Notes: generated by a model not told the origin, from the letters alone. A stretch of DNA of 64,000 nucleotides from JAWKUK01 sp041398605 (GCA_041398605.1 JAWKUK010000007.1:124001-188000), one strand, 5' to 3'. Shown: positions 1 through 9,440, counted from the first letter of the stretch. Numbers and translations are program-made.

Positions 1-2
1 AC

Positions 3-71
3 AACCGCCAGCGGCTGCACTCGTCGCTCGGCTATCGGACCCCAGAGGAGGTGGACCGTGCGCGCGCGTGA
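3..71 (+). CDS. IS3-family transposase OrfB, C-terminal tail (partial)
   Basis: The window opens inside a reading frame ending ...NRQRLHSSLGYRTPEEV..., then a TGA at 69-71. The RLHSSLGYxTP signature is the C-terminal end of the integrase (DDE) domain of IS3-family OrfB transposases, just after the catalytic glutamate. Only 22 codons are visible, so intactness cannot be judged. The start lies before the window. The motif is seen directly; the IS3 assignment is from family knowledge. Confidence 0.85.
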   Translation, partial: NRQRLHSSLGYRTPEEVDRARA

Positions 72-312
72 GCTGTGGAGAACTTTCCACAGGTTGCTAG
101 TCTCCTCCCCCTGGACCCCCTCCTCCCGGAGGCTTCGCCCCCGGACCGCCGCGCTACGCTCCAGCCAGCTGAAGGCTGGCTTCGCGCGGCTCCCCCAAGG
201 ACTCGGGGGGCTCCGCCCCCCGGCCCCCCCGATGCACGGTGACCGTCGCGGGGGCACCCTACGTCACCTGTAATCCCCACATACCCGGTGTCCACTGGAC
301 CGGGCAGGGTCA
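72..312. mobile_element. Presumed right end of the IS3-type element
   Basis: Non-coding stretch after the transposase stop. It begins with a small hairpin at 73-92 (ctgtgga / tccacag arms), then C/G-rich sequence with no convincing gene. The last ~30 bases read, on the minus strand, as TGACCCTGCCCGGTCC..., followed by GTGGACACC. This resembles IS3-family terminal inverted repeats, which usually begin TGA. If so, the element ends at about 312, directly against the ATG of the antiporter at 313. The left end is outside the window, so the repeat cannot be paired. About 240 bp between OrfB and the tip is long for an IS3 element. Confidence 0.4.
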
Positions 313-1302
313 ATGACCCTCGTGCTCTTTTGTGTCGGCCTCACGCTGCTCATCGTCGGCGCGGAGTGGCTCGTCAGCGGCGCGTCCAAGCTCGCGCTCG
401 CTGCGGGCGTTTCCCCGCTCGTGATCGGGCTGACGATCGTCGCGTTCGGCACCAGCGCGCCGGAGGCCGCAGTGTCCATCGGGGCCGCGCTGGATGGACG
501 AGCGGGCGTCGCGGTCGGCAATGTCCTCGGCAGCAACGTCTTCAACTTGCTCGTCATCCTCGGCGTGTCTGCGGTCCTGACCCCGCTTGCGGTCAGCCGC
601 CAAGTCGTGCGGCAAGAGCTGCCGGTCCTCTTGCTCGTGAGCCTGATCTCGGTCGGCCTGATCTACGACGGCGCGCTCAGCCGCGCAGAAGGCGCAGCGC
701 TCTTAGCGCTGCTCTTCGGGTATACCGCCTTCTTGATCGTGCAGTCTAGGCGCGAAACAGCGCGGGACAGCGAAGCGGCGCGCGCGGCCGGCGCTGCGCA
801 AGCGATCGCGCCGTCCGCTGCAGGCTGGCGCGCGCTCGGGCTCAATGTCGCTCGGATCGTCGTCGGGCTCGGGTTCCTCGTCGTAGGCGCAGGCTGGGTC
901 GTCGACGGCGCGACGGCCCTCGCTCGAGCCCTCGGCGTCGGTGAGACCCTGATCGGCCTCACCGTCATCGCGGCCGGGACGTCCCTGCCCGAGGTCGCGA
1001 CTTCGATCACGGCGGCGCTGCGCGGCGAGCGTGACCTCGCGGTCGGCAATGTCGTTGGCAGCAACGCCTTCAACCTCTTGGGCTGCCTCGGCGGCGCCGG
1101 GCTCGCCGCCTCCGATGGGATCGCGGTGCCCGCAGAGGTCATCACGCGCGACTGCTGGGTGATGCTGGCTGCGACCGCGCTGTGTGTGCCGATCTTCCGC
1201 TCTGGGAGCGTCGTGTCTCGCGCCGAGGGCGCGCTCCTGCTGACAGCCTACTTCGGGTACATGGCCTTCCTCGCGCGCGCCGCCCAAATGGCCGCTAGCT
1301 GA
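313..1302 (+). CDS. Calcium/sodium antiporter (CaCA family, YrbG-like)
   Basis: A 329-residue inner-membrane cation antiporter exchanging Ca2+ for Na+ or H+. It shows the internal duplication that defines the CaCA family. The first alpha repeat has GTSAPE (about residue 45) and GNVLGSNVFN (about 69). The second has GTSLPE (about 222) and GNVVGSNAFN (about 244). These acidic and Asn/Ser residues form the ion-binding site. A charged loop around residues 150-170 separates the halves. About ten hydrophobic segments fit the family topology, and the length is typical. The ATG at 313 immediately follows the presumed end of an IS element, so its own upstream control region may be missing. Confidence 0.92.
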   Translation: MTLVLFCVGLTLLIVGAEWLVSGASKLALAAGVSPLVIGLTIVAFGTSAPEAAVSIGAALDGRAGVAVGNVLGSNVFNLLVILGVSAVLTPLAVSRQVVRQELPVLLLVSLISVGLIYDGALSRAEGAALLALLFGYTAFLIVQSRRETARDSEAARAAGAAQAIAPSAAGWRALGLNVARIVVGLGFLVVGAGWVVDGATALARALGVGETLIGLTVIAAGTSLPEVATSITAALRGERDLAVGNVVGSNAFNLLGCLGGAGLAASDGIAVPAEVITRDCWVMLAATALCVPIFRSGSVVSRAEGALLLTAYFGYMAFLARAAQMAAS

Positions 1303-1453
1303 ACGACGCGGGCGCCGAGCCTCGGGTTGATTCGCCCGGCATGGCGTTGGATTGCCCGATTCCTGTGGCGAGCGTCACAGCGCCCCGCCGAGACTCATGG
1401 CAGTCGGACCCGCGCGACCGTCGCTGCGCGTCCCGACGCACGGCGCACCCTCC

Positions 1454-2407
1454 ATGGCGACACAGATCAGGACCGACGTCAACGAAGCAGCGCGGCTGCT
1501 CGAGGCCGGCGAGCTCGTCGCGATCCCGACCGAGACGGTCTATGGGCTCGCGGCGAACGCGTTCGACGCCAACGCCTGCCTGCGCATCTTCGAGGTCAAA
1601 CAACGCCCAGCCTTTGACCCGCTGATCGTGCACGTGGCCGACGCGGAGCGCCTCGGGGCGCTCGTCACGGGCGTCTCTCCCGAGGCCAGCGCGCTCGTGC
1701 GCGCGTTCTGGCCCGGCCCGCTGACCCTCGTGCTGCCGAAGCGCGCGGCCGTCCCCGACGTCGTCACCAGCGGCTTGGACACGGTCGCGGTGCGCCAACC
1801 GGCCCATCCGCTCGCGCGGCGCTTGCTCGAGCGCCTCGCCTTTCCGCTCGCAGCGCCGAGCGCCAACCTCTTCGGCCGTGTCAGCCCGACTCGCGCAGCG
1901 CACGTCGTCGAGCAGCTCGACGGGCGCGTCCCCTACGTGCTGGACGGCGGCCCATGCGAGGTCGGCGTCGAGAGCACGATCGTCGGGTGGGAGGAGGGCC
2001 GCTGCGTCGTCTATCGCCCCGGGGGCGTGCCGCTCGAGGCGCTCGAGGCGGTCATCGGTCCGCTCTCCGCCGCGCGCGCCTGCGTGCAGCCCGCCAGCCC
2101 CGGGCTGCTCGCGGCACACTACGCGCCGCGCACAGGCCTCGTGCTGGGTGACCTCGACGCGCTGCTCGAAGAGCACGCCGGTCGGCGCGTGGCGCTGCTC
2201 ACGTTCCGTGAGCCGCGCGCAGCGGAGCGCTGCCTCGTCCTCGCGCCGGACGGCGACCTCGCTCGCGCCGCGCGCCGCCTCTTCTCTGCCCTGCGCGAGC
2301 TGGATGCGTGCGGCGCCGACCTGCTGCTCGCAGAGCCCGTACCCGATATCGGGCTCGGACGCGCCATCAACGACCGCCTGCGCCGCGCGGCCGCCGCGCG
2401 CGCGTGA
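1454..2407 (+). CDS. L-threonylcarbamoyladenylate synthase (TsaC/Sua5 family)
   Basis: Makes threonylcarbamoyl-AMP from threonine, bicarbonate and ATP, the first step of t6A37 tRNA modification in the cytoplasm. The YrdC domain is clear: PTETVYGLAANA near the N-terminus, KQRPAFDPLIVHV, and the SANLFGRVSPT nucleotide-binding loop. At 317 residues it carries the extra C-terminal Sua5 domain (from about residue 215) absent from short TsaC. The reading frame is open from 1352, but family alignment favours ATG 1454 (MATQIR...), because the preceding residues are unlike the family. No operon partner is evident; the antiporter ends 150 bp upstream. Confidence 0.93.
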   Translation: MATQIRTDVNEAARLLEAGELVAIPTETVYGLAANAFDANACLRIFEVKQRPAFDPLIVHVADAERLGALVTGVSPEASALVRAFWPGPLTLVLPKRAAVPDVVTSGLDTVAVRQPAHPLARRLLERLAFPLAAPSANLFGRVSPTRAAHVVEQLDGRVPYVLDGGPCEVGVESTIVGWEEGRCVVYRPGGVPLEALEAVIGPLSAARACVQPASPGLLAAHYAPRTGLVLGDLDALLEEHAGRRVALLTFREPRAAERCLVLAPDGDLARAARRLFSALRELDACGADLLLAEPVPDIGLGRAINDRLRRAAAARA

Positions 2408-2559
2408 GCGTCACAGGCACAGCAGGACCGCTGTGCAGGACGCCACGCCGCCATCGCCCACGGCGTCGGCTCGCTGACTCATGACGCGGAGCGCGTACCG
2501 ATTCGCCGGACAAGCTGAGGCGTCAGCGCGCCTGGCGCACCCGACGCGTAGGGAGGCAA

Positions 2560-3390
2560 GTGTTGCCGAGCCCCGGCATTCCGAACACGAGCGTCCTCGG
2601 TACCTCGCTCGCGCTGGACGGCGCGACGCTCGTCATCAACGGGCAGGCGGTCGGCGGACGTGACACGCTGCTCGTCTATGAATCGACCGAACTTGGATGG
2701 GTCTTGGCGCAAACCCTCGAAGCACCGCTGGGCGCCCGAGAGTTCGGCGAGCGCTTCGCGCTGGAGGGTGACGCGCTCCTCGTGCCTGCGATCGGCCCAC
2801 ACCGGCTCTTCGGCTACGAACGTACCGGCGGCCTGTTTGGGCTTGCGAGCACGCTCAGCGACGACGGGCTGCCGGGCGTGACCACGGACCTCGTGCTCGC
2901 GGGAGACCTCGCATTCATCGGACGGTTCGACGGCGGCGTCTCAGTCCTCCGCGCAAACGCGTCGATCGGCTCGATTGTGACTGGTTGCGCCGCCTCCACG
3001 AACTCCGCCGGCGGGATCGCAATGCTGCATGTCTCGGGCAGCACGTCACACACGGAGGAGCAGCTCGGGCTCTACGCCAGCTCCCAACAGCTCGGCGGGC
3101 TCGGCGCAACGGGCTTGTTCCTCGTGTCCCCCAACGCGGGCTCCACGTCGATCGACGCTGGCACGCTGTGCCTGGGCCGCCCGCTGATGCGGCTGGGTGC
3201 AGGGACCTTTACGCCTGCGTCGATCCCGCTCCTGCCTGACCTGCGCGCGCTCTCGCTCGATGGGTCGAGCGCCTGGGGATGGGCGAGCCCGGGCTCGACC
3301 CTCCACTTCCAGTATTGGTACCTGGACGCCAACTCGGCTGCCGGTAGCAGCTTCTCGAACTCGGTGGCCGTGACCTTCTGCGGCAGATGA
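2560..3390 (+). CDS. FG-GAP-like secreted-type protein, probably 5'-truncated
   Basis: About 276 residues from a GTG. The first ~125 residues carry FG-GAP/beta-propeller-like blades (SLALDGATLVING, FALEGDALLVP). The rest is a divergent copy of the C-terminal module found in several secreted proteins of this window (NSAGG near its start, TLCLGR, FQYWYLD, final VAVTFCGR). There is no signal peptide: the frame opens after a TGA at 2482 and contains no hydrophobic leader. Full-length relatives have a signal peptide and more blades, so this may be a truncated or decaying gene. It could be functional only if an unusual start or export route is used. Confidence 0.6.
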   Translation: MLPSPGIPNTSVLGTSLALDGATLVINGQAVGGRDTLLVYESTELGWVLAQTLEAPLGAREFGERFALEGDALLVPAIGPHRLFGYERTGGLFGLASTLSDDGLPGVTTDLVLAGDLAFIGRFDGGVSVLRANASIGSIVTGCAASTNSAGGIAMLHVSGSTSHTEEQLGLYASSQQLGGLGATGLFLVSPNAGSTSIDAGTLCLGRPLMRLGAGTFTPASIPLLPDLRALSLDGSSAWGWASPGSTLHFQYWYLDANSAAGSSFSNSVAVTFCGR

Positions 3391-3688
3391 GCAGCGGCGG
3401 TACGGTGCCCCGGCAGCCTACCGTCAGCTCACTCACAGCGCCCACTCACGGCACGCAGGCCACCGCGAGTCAAAGGGTCGGCCCGACGTGCGTGACCGTG
3501 TCCAGCCCGTCGAGGAAGCCCCCGACGAGGAAGCCCCTGACGCGGTCAGCCTGCGAGTCGGTGCCGCGTGTGCCGAACGCGTGTGCCGAAGGAGGCTCGG
3601 GAGCGGAGAGGGCGCATCCCGCGTGGCGTAACACAGCGCAGATCGTCGCACCCGCCTACAGTGTGGGGGTCCCCAGGAGACCCTGCCC
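3391..3688. other. Intergenic stretch without a visible gene
   Basis: Nearly 300 bp between the FG-GAP-like gene and the carboxypeptidase. Overlapping open frames here are Arg/Ser/Pro-rich and look like shadows of high-GC DNA. A direct repeat is visible in the 3510-3540 area (gaggaagccccyga-like, twice). It presumably holds the promoter of the carboxypeptidase, but no confident -35/-10 can be named. Confidence 0.5.
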
Positions 3689-6223
3689 ATGCTGCTCACC
3701 GTCGCGCTCGCGTTCGCCCTTCAGACCCCCGCCACGCCGGCCCCGTCGGCCGAGGCGCTGCACCTCGTGCGGCTCACTGGCGCCCGCGCGCTGACCGCTG
3801 CCGCGCTCTTGGACGTCGACGTCGCCGAGCGCGGCGCGACGCCAAGCGGCGCGCCGTGGATCGATGTGGTCGCGACCGACGCCGAGCGGCGCGCCTTCGC
3901 GCGGCTCGGCCTGGACTGGCGCACGACGACCGAAGACCTCGCCGCGTTCTACGCCAGTCGCCTCGGGGCGCCCGGCTACGCGCGTGGCCTCGGCGTCGGC
4001 GCTTGGCTGCAGCCGCCGTTCGCGATGGGCTCGACGGGCGGCTATTACACCTTCGCCGAGGTCGCGTCGGTGCTCGACCAGATGGCCGCAGCATACCCGC
4101 AGCTCGTCGCGCCGAAGGTCAGCATCGGGGCGACGCTCGAGGGGCGCGACATCTGGATGGTGAAGCTCTCGGACAACCCGCTCGTCGACGAAGGCGAGCC
4201 CGAGGTCCGCATCGACGCGATGCACCACGCGCGCGAGCCGCAGTCGATGCAGACGACCCTCTATTTCATGAGCTGGCTGCTCGAGAGCTACGGCACGGAC
4301 CCGCTCGCGACGTACCTGCTGAACGAGCGCGAGCTCTACTGCGTGCCGTGTGTCAACCCTGACGGCTACGAGTACAACCGCGCGACGAACCCCGGCGGCG
4401 GCGGGTTGTGGCGGAAGAACCGGCGCGACAACGGCAACGGCACGTTCGGGGTCGACCTGAACCGCAACTACCCGTTCCAGTGGGGCTACAACACAAGCGG
4501 CTCCAGCACGAACCCGAGCGCCGAGACCTACCGCGGGGCCGCCCCCGCCAGCGAGCCCGAGGTCCAGCACATGGTCGCGTTCCTCGCGTCGCGCGACTTC
4601 GCGACGGCGCTCTCGGTGCACACCTACTCGAACCTCTGGCTGGCGCCGTTTGGCTACGACAGCGTCTTGCCGACGAACCACGCCGACTACCAAGAGCTCG
4701 GCGCGCTGGCGACGGCGGTCAACGGCTACGTGTACGGCCCGATCTCGACGACGCTCTACCTTGCGAACGGCGGCACGGTCGACCAGGACCACGGGCTGCA
4801 CGGGACGATGTCGTGGACGCCCGAGATCGGCAGCTCGTCCGACGGCTTCTGGCCCGCGCAGACACGCATCGTGCCGCTCGCCGAGGAGAACCTCCTCGCC
4901 TTCCAGCGCACGCTGCTGGCTGCAGGCACCTGGGTGCGTCCTACGGGGGTCACGTTCACGGACCTCGGCGACGGAGACGGCTCCTTCGAGCCGGGCGAGC
5001 GCGTGGGCGTCACGGTCTCCGCGCGCAGCTCCGGCCGCCTGGGTGCGGCGAGCGTCGGGCTGAGCCTCGCCAGCGCCAGCCCGTCCGTCGTCATCTCGGA
5101 CGGCAGCGCCGCGGGCGCGCCCGTCGCGGCCTTCGCCGATGTCGTGCAGCTCGATGCGCTCACCCTGGACCTCGCGCCGGGCACGCCGGTGGGCGCGCTG
5201 ATCCCGCTCGAGGTCAGCGTGACCGCGGGCGGCTTCAGCGTGGCGCTGCAGGTGACGCTCGAGGTCGGGTCGGCCATGACGATCGCGGCGTGGGACTTCG
5301 AGGCCCCGACCGACGAGGGCTGGGCGCTCGGCTTGCCAAACGACGCGACGACCGGCCACTGGGTTCGAGTCGATCCAGTCGGCACGCTCGCGCAGCCTGA
5401 GGACGACCACACATCGAGCGGCACGCGCTGCTTCGTGACGGGGCAAGGGCTGCCCGGCGGAGCGCTCGGCGACAATGACGTCGACGGCGGCTCGACGACG
5501 TTGGTCTCGCCGCCCTTTGACCTGGTGGGGGTCAACGGCCCGAGCCTCTCCTATTGGCGCTGGTACTCGAACGACACAGGCGGCGCGCCGAACGCGGACG
5601 TCTTCGACGTGTCCGTATCGGCCGACGATGGCGCGACGTGGACGCTCCTAGAGCGCGTCGGACCCGCTGGCGCGGGGACGTCGGGCGGCTGGGAGCTCGT
5701 CGACGTCGATCTCGCGGCGGTCATCACCCCCACCGACCGGATGCGCGTGCGCTTCGTGGCGTCCGATCTCGGCACGGGCTCGATCATCGAGGCCGCGCTG
5801 GACGACGTCGCCGTGCGCGGCTTCGTCGGGTGCACGGCGCCTGAGCGTTATTGCGTCGGCGCGCCCAACCATTGGGGCCCGGGCGCGCGCATCGGGTGGT
5901 CGGGCACGCCGAGCCTCGCAGCGGACGACCTGGTGCTCGAGGTGACCGACGCGAACCCGAGCGGCTTCGGGCTCTTCTTCCTCGGCACGACGCGCGCGCA
6001 GGTCCCGTCAGGGAACGGCACGCTCTGTGTCGGCGGCACGACCGCGCGCTTGCCAGTCGTCGTGACGGACCCGACGGGCGCGGCGAGCTTCGCGCTCGAC
6101 TTGGCGTCGTTCACGCCGGTGCTCGCGGCCGGCGACGTGCTGCGCTTCCAGTTCTGGTACCGCGATATTGGCGGCGCGGGGTGGAACGACTCGGACGCGC
6201 TGGAAGTGACCTTCTGCGATTGA
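3689..6223 (+). CDS. Secreted M14 zinc carboxypeptidase with C-terminal jelly-roll and sorting-like module
   Basis: An 844-residue exported metallopeptidase. A short signal peptide starts at ATG 3689 (MLLTVALAFALQTPA). The M14 catalytic domain spans about residues 120-400. Zinc ligands are H and E of HAREP (about 181-185) and the His of SVHTYS (about 309); the catalytic Glu is in SWTPEIG (about 376). NPDGYEY and DLNRNYPFQW are substrate-pocket motifs of the family. After it come a CARDB-like segment (GDGDGSFEPGERV), a MAM/jelly-roll-like domain (about 530-710, WDFEAPTDEGW) and a C-terminal module with TLCVGG, FQFWYRD and EVTFCD. It probably degrades extracellular peptides. A strong hairpin follows the gene. 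Confidence 0.92.
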   Translation: MLLTVALAFALQTPATPAPSAEALHLVRLTGARALTAAALLDVDVAERGATPSGAPWIDVVATDAERRAFARLGLDWRTTTEDLAAFYASRLGAPGYARGLGVGAWLQPPFAMGSTGGYYTFAEVASVLDQMAAAYPQLVAPKVSIGATLEGRDIWMVKLSDNPLVDEGEPEVRIDAMHHAREPQSMQTTLYFMSWLLESYGTDPLATYLLNERELYCVPCVNPDGYEYNRATNPGGGGLWRKNRRDNGNGTFGVDLNRNYPFQWGYNTSGSSTNPSAETYRGAAPASEPEVQHMVAFLASRDFATALSVHTYSNLWLAPFGYDSVLPTNHADYQELGALATAVNGYVYGPISTTLYLANGGTVDQDHGLHGTMSWTPEIGSSSDGFWPAQTRIVPLAEENLLAFQRTLLAAGTWVRPTGVTFTDLGDGDGSFEPGERVGVTVSARSSGRLGAASVGLSLASASPSVVISDGSAAGAPVAAFADVVQLDALTLDLAPGTPVGALIPLEVSVTAGGFSVALQVTLEVGSAMTIAAWDFEAPTDEGWALGLPNDATTGHWVRVDPVGTLAQPEDDHTSSGTRCFVTGQGLPGGALGDNDVDGGSTTLVSPPFDLVGVNGPSLSYWRWYSNDTGGAPNADVFDVSVSADDGATWTLLERVGPAGAGTSGGWELVDVDLAAVITPTDRMRVRFVASDLGTGSIIEAALDDVAVRGFVGCTAPERYCVGAPNHWGPGARIGWSGTPSLAADDLVLEVTDANPSGFGLFFLGTTRAQVPSGNGTLCVGGTTARLPVVVTDPTGAASFALDLASFTPVLAAGDVLRFQFWYRDIGGAGWNDSDALEVTFCD

Positions 6224-6241
6224 GATGGCTGCCGGTCATGC

Positions 6242-6271
6242 ACGGTGAGCGCAAAGGCCTGCGCTCACCGT
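6242..6271. terminator. Hairpin terminator after the carboxypeptidase gene
   Basis: Perfect 12-bp inverted repeat (acggtgagcgca / tgcgctcaccgt) with a 6-nt loop, 18 bp after the stop codon. There is no U-run, so termination by the hairpin alone is an inference. Confidence 0.65.
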
Positions 6272-6442
6272 CCATCCGGCTCACGCGTCCGCGCCGCCCG
6301 ACGCCACGATTTCCCCGATCTGGCGTGAGCCTCGGCGCGGACTCGCGCCTGGAGGGGCGGAGGTGCGCGCCTACGCGCCTCCTTTCTTCGGACCGTGCGC
6401 TGCCGCGCGACTCCGTCGCCCGCTACTGCGCCCCGCCTTGCC

Positions 6443-7840
6443 ATGCTCGACTGCCTGCGCTCCTCGGTCTCCCCTCTCCCGCCCATGGTCCTCGCGACCC
6501 TCCTCCTCGCCGTGCCTGCGATCGGCCAGGGCAGTTGGACCCTCGTCCCGACCGCCCCGGGCGACCCGCAGGGCTACGGCACGGACTGCTTGCAATTCAT
6601 CGCGGGCACGGGGGAGGTGCTGCTCTACGGCGGCTACGCCGTGCCCACGAACCCCGCCGCCCTGTGGAGCTGGGACGGCATCGCGTGGACCCTCCTGGAG
6701 ACGGCAGCGCCGCCCGGAGAGCGCTGGGCCATGGCGCTGAGCTACGACGACCAGCGGGACCAGCTCGTCGTCTTCGGCGGCGGACGCGGGTTCTATCTGG
6801 GCGACACCTGGGAGCGCGACTGCGTGACCGGCGCGTGGGCGGAGCGCTCACCCGCGAACTCTCCTCCGCCGCGCTTCAGGAGCGAGCTGGTCTACGACTC
6901 GGCGCGCCACGTGCACGTGCTGTTCGGCGGAGAGGGGCCCGGCGGGCTGCTCGACGACACCTGGGAGTGGGACGGCACGAACTGGACCGAGGTGCTGACG
7001 GCTGTGCGCCCCGCGCCCCGCCGCGCGCACGCGCTGGTCTACGACGCGCGCCGGGGCAAGACAGTGCTCTTCGGCGGCGTCGACCTCAACGGCGTTTCGT
7101 TCGGCGACACGTGGGAGTTCGATGGCACAGCCTGGGTTCAGCTCATGCCGGCGCAGGCTCCGCCCGCGCGCAGCCATGCGGGTCTTGTCTGGGACTCCGA
7201 CCGCGAGGTGGTCGTGCTGCTTGGGGGCCAGGCCGGTGCTTGGAGCAGCGCCGGGTATTGGCTCCTCGACGGCTGGGAATGGAACGGCACGAGCTGGACC
7301 CAGACGCCGCTGACGTTGACGCCGCCGCATGGGGGCGAGAACCTCACGTACGACGCCCTCCGCCACGAGTGCGTCCTGTACCTGGGCACGCCCGAGACAT
7401 GGCGCTATGTCGCCTTCGGCTCGACGACCTGCGCAGGCGTGCCCAACTCGACGGGGCGCCCGGGGCGACTCGTCGCAAGCGGCACCTCGAGCGTCGCGAA
7501 CAACGACCTCGAACTCCACGCCTTGGACCTGCCCCAGGGTTCATTCGGCTTCTTCCTGACGAGCCTGCACGAGGGATACACGGTGAACGCAGGCGGCAGT
7601 CAGGGCACGCTCTGCCTCAACGGCGCGATCGGTCGATACCTCGGGCCGGGGCAAGTGCAGCCGACCGGCGCGGCAGGCACGCTGGCGCTGCTCCTCGACC
7701 TCAGTCAGACACCGACACCGTGGGGGTTCACGGCGGTCATGGCCGGCGAGACCCGTCACTTCCAGGCCTGGTACCGGGACGTCGTCGCCGGCGGCGTCAC
7801 CTCGAACTTCACGGGTTCGCTCAGCGTCTCGTTCCACTGA
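6443..7840 (+). CDS. Secreted kelch-repeat protein with C-terminal FQAWYRD module
   Basis: About 466 residues. From ATG 6443 the N-terminus has a hydrophobic stretch ending AVPAIGQG, a signal peptide; ATG 6485 is an alternative start. The body consists of galactose-oxidase/kelch-type blades, each with a form of DTWEWDGTNWT followed by LVYDSARHVHVLFGG, repeated about six times from residue 30 to 320. The last ~125 residues are the shared module: NSTGRPG, GSFGFFLTS, GTLCLNGAIGR, FQAWYRD and a terminal beta-strand. It is presumably a surface or secreted beta-propeller. The ligand is unknown, and no enzymatic residues can be named. Confidence 0.85.
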   Translation: MLDCLRSSVSPLPPMVLATLLLAVPAIGQGSWTLVPTAPGDPQGYGTDCLQFIAGTGEVLLYGGYAVPTNPAALWSWDGIAWTLLETAAPPGERWAMALSYDDQRDQLVVFGGGRGFYLGDTWERDCVTGAWAERSPANSPPPRFRSELVYDSARHVHVLFGGEGPGGLLDDTWEWDGTNWTEVLTAVRPAPRRAHALVYDARRGKTVLFGGVDLNGVSFGDTWEFDGTAWVQLMPAQAPPARSHAGLVWDSDREVVVLLGGQAGAWSSAGYWLLDGWEWNGTSWTQTPLTLTPPHGGENLTYDALRHECVLYLGTPETWRYVAFGSTTCAGVPNSTGRPGRLVASGTSSVANNDLELHALDLPQGSFGFFLTSLHEGYTVNAGGSQGTLCLNGAIGRYLGPGQVQPTGAAGTLALLLDLSQTPTPWGFTAVMAGETRHFQAWYRDVVAGGVTSNFTGSLSVSFH

Positions 7841-7964
7841 CGCCCAGGCGACACAAAGGCGGGGACGCACGGCGAGCCGCAGTGGACCGGGCTCAGCGCC
7901 CGCGACAAGGCCAACGTCGCCGAGTCCACGCGCGTGACTTGTCGAGAACGGCGCCGCCGCGCCG

Positions 7965-8855
7965 TCAAAACGACCAAGTCAGCGACAAACCAGTCGTCGC
8001 AGTGCTTGGGTCCATGAACGGCATCACGCGCGCGCCGAGGAACTCGAAATGCCGGCTTCGATGGACCTGGCGTGCACTGAGGTATCCGATCGCCGCTCCG
8101 ACGATCACGTCGTCGATATCGTGCGCCCCTGAGTCCATGCGCTGGAACGCGACGAGCCCTGAGAGCAAATAGAGCGGGAGACCGACTTCCCACCCGTAAC
8201 TGGTCTGCAGCGTGGAGGCGAGCGCCATGCTAAGTGCGGTGTGGCCACTGGGATATCCGTGTCGGCCGCCGTTCGGGCGTTCAGCGTCCACAAGCACCTT
8301 GAGCGCGGTCGTCAGCACGCTGCTCGTCGCCATCGAAGCAAAGGCCGTGCGTCCGGCCAAGTAGTGCTCTTGATTCTCGCTGACCAAGCCATATCCGTAG
8401 AGCGCGCTCGCTGCGCTGAACAGGACCCAGCCGTCGCCCGCGCCATCTAGGAAACGACTCATTCCGCCCGGGAGGAGGTCCGACTCGTTCGCGCCGCGTT
8501 CTTGATAACGCCAAAGGTCGACGTCGGCGTTCTGAACAACGCCGCCCAGGGCCGCCGCCCCGCCGAGCACGACCCAGTTGTCAGGCGATCGGACGAGACT
8601 GCTAACGTCGCCCCAGATCGAGAGCGGCGCTGAAAGCAGGTCGTCCGCGAGGCGCTGCCAGCCGCCACGGCCCTTGAAGTCGATGGCTTCTGCCTGTTCT
8701 CGAACGGACGCGAGAGATGGACCGGTGAGCGCGCGCCGCCCGGCCGAACCAAGTGCACTGAATGCGCCGGGCGCCGCGCAACTGGAGAGGAGGGCGAGCG
8801 CTCCAAGCGCGCTCGCTCGTCCCACCGACAATGCCAGACACTCGTAGGGGACCAT
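7965..8855 (-). CDS. PAP2-superfamily phosphatase lipoprotein
   Basis: About 296 residues from ATG 8855. The leader (ALGALALLSSC) has a lipobox, so it is probably a lipoprotein facing the periplasm. The three PAP2 signatures are present near the C-terminus: KVLVDAERP (KX6RP), YPSGHTA (PSGH) and QRMDSGAHDIDD (SRX5HX3D with the leading Ser replaced by Gln). Hydrophobic helices lie between them. Likely substrates are phosphatidic acid or isoprenoid pyrophosphates, as for the family. The frame extends to 8933, but those codons add no family sequence. It has no close neighbour on its strand. Confidence 0.85.
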   Translation of the reverse strand: MVPYECLALSVGRASALGALALLSSCAAPGAFSALGSAGRRALTGPSLASVREQAEAIDFKGRGGWQRLADDLLSAPLSIWGDVSSLVRSPDNWVVLGGAAALGGVVQNADVDLWRYQERGANESDLLPGGMSRFLDGAGDGWVLFSAASALYGYGLVSENQEHYLAGRTAFASMATSSVLTTALKVLVDAERPNGGRHGYPSGHTALSMALASTLQTSYGWEVGLPLYLLSGLVAFQRMDSGAHDIDDVIVGAAIGYLSARQVHRSRHFEFLGARVMPFMDPSTATTGLSLTWSF

Positions 8856-9440
8856 GCCCACACGTTGGACGACACGCGGAGACGTAGCATGATCCGTGAA
8901 TGACCATTCCCCCTGCCATGGCGCACCAGCCACGCCAGTTACGACAAGTAGGAGAGTCGCGACCTCAGCTCTCCCGACACTGGGCGTTGGGTCTGAGGCG
9001 CCAAGACAGAGAGTTCAGTCGTGACTTCATGCTAGCGCTAGCGGCGCAAGGGCGAACGTGAATGCGACGAGCAGTGGAGCCTTGAGTGCCGATGCGCGGT
9101 GCACGTAGATAACGTGTTATTCCACGGCGATGCCCGTACAAGGGACTCAACGACCCGCTCTTGCCTCAGGGCGAGGCGCACCCTCAGCCGTCAACGGAGC
9201 CCGAAGTTCGGACCGCTCTCTTTCGAGCTCCCATCCTCTCGCGTCCCTCGAACGTCAGGGCTCGCGTGCCACTCATGAGAGGGCATGACGTTGACGCCCC
9301 CGATCAACCCAATCATGGGGACGGACATCCTCTGCCACATCCCCCTGTACCCGGCGCACTGCGGCCGGGACCCGGCTCGCCCCGCGTCGTCGGGTGCCTC
9401 TGCTCAGCGCCTGGTCCTGGCCCGAAGTCCGGCCTCGAAA
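8856..9440. other. Long intergenic region
   Basis: About 585 bp upstream of the PAP2 gene with no supportable coding sequence. It contains a perfect 12-bp palindrome, gctagcgctagc, at 9031-9042, and an ATAAC-GT-GTTAT near-palindrome at 9109-9120, unusually AT-rich for this genome. The latter could be an operator or promoter element. Nothing else was recognised. Confidence 0.4.

Noticed and set aside
3656..5446. Long leftward frame (596 codons) opposite the carboxypeptidase gene
   Set aside because: Arg/Ala/Val-rich antisense frame typical of high-GC DNA; the plus strand carries a clear M14 peptidase.
7880..7900. gcagtggaccgggc similar to the IS end at 290-305
   Set aside because: Only about 10 shared bases, no flanking inverted repeat or duplication; likely chance.
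9108..9120. AT-rich near-palindrome as a definite operator
   Set aside because: Too short, no matching site elsewhere noted and no adjacent gene start; kept only as a remark.
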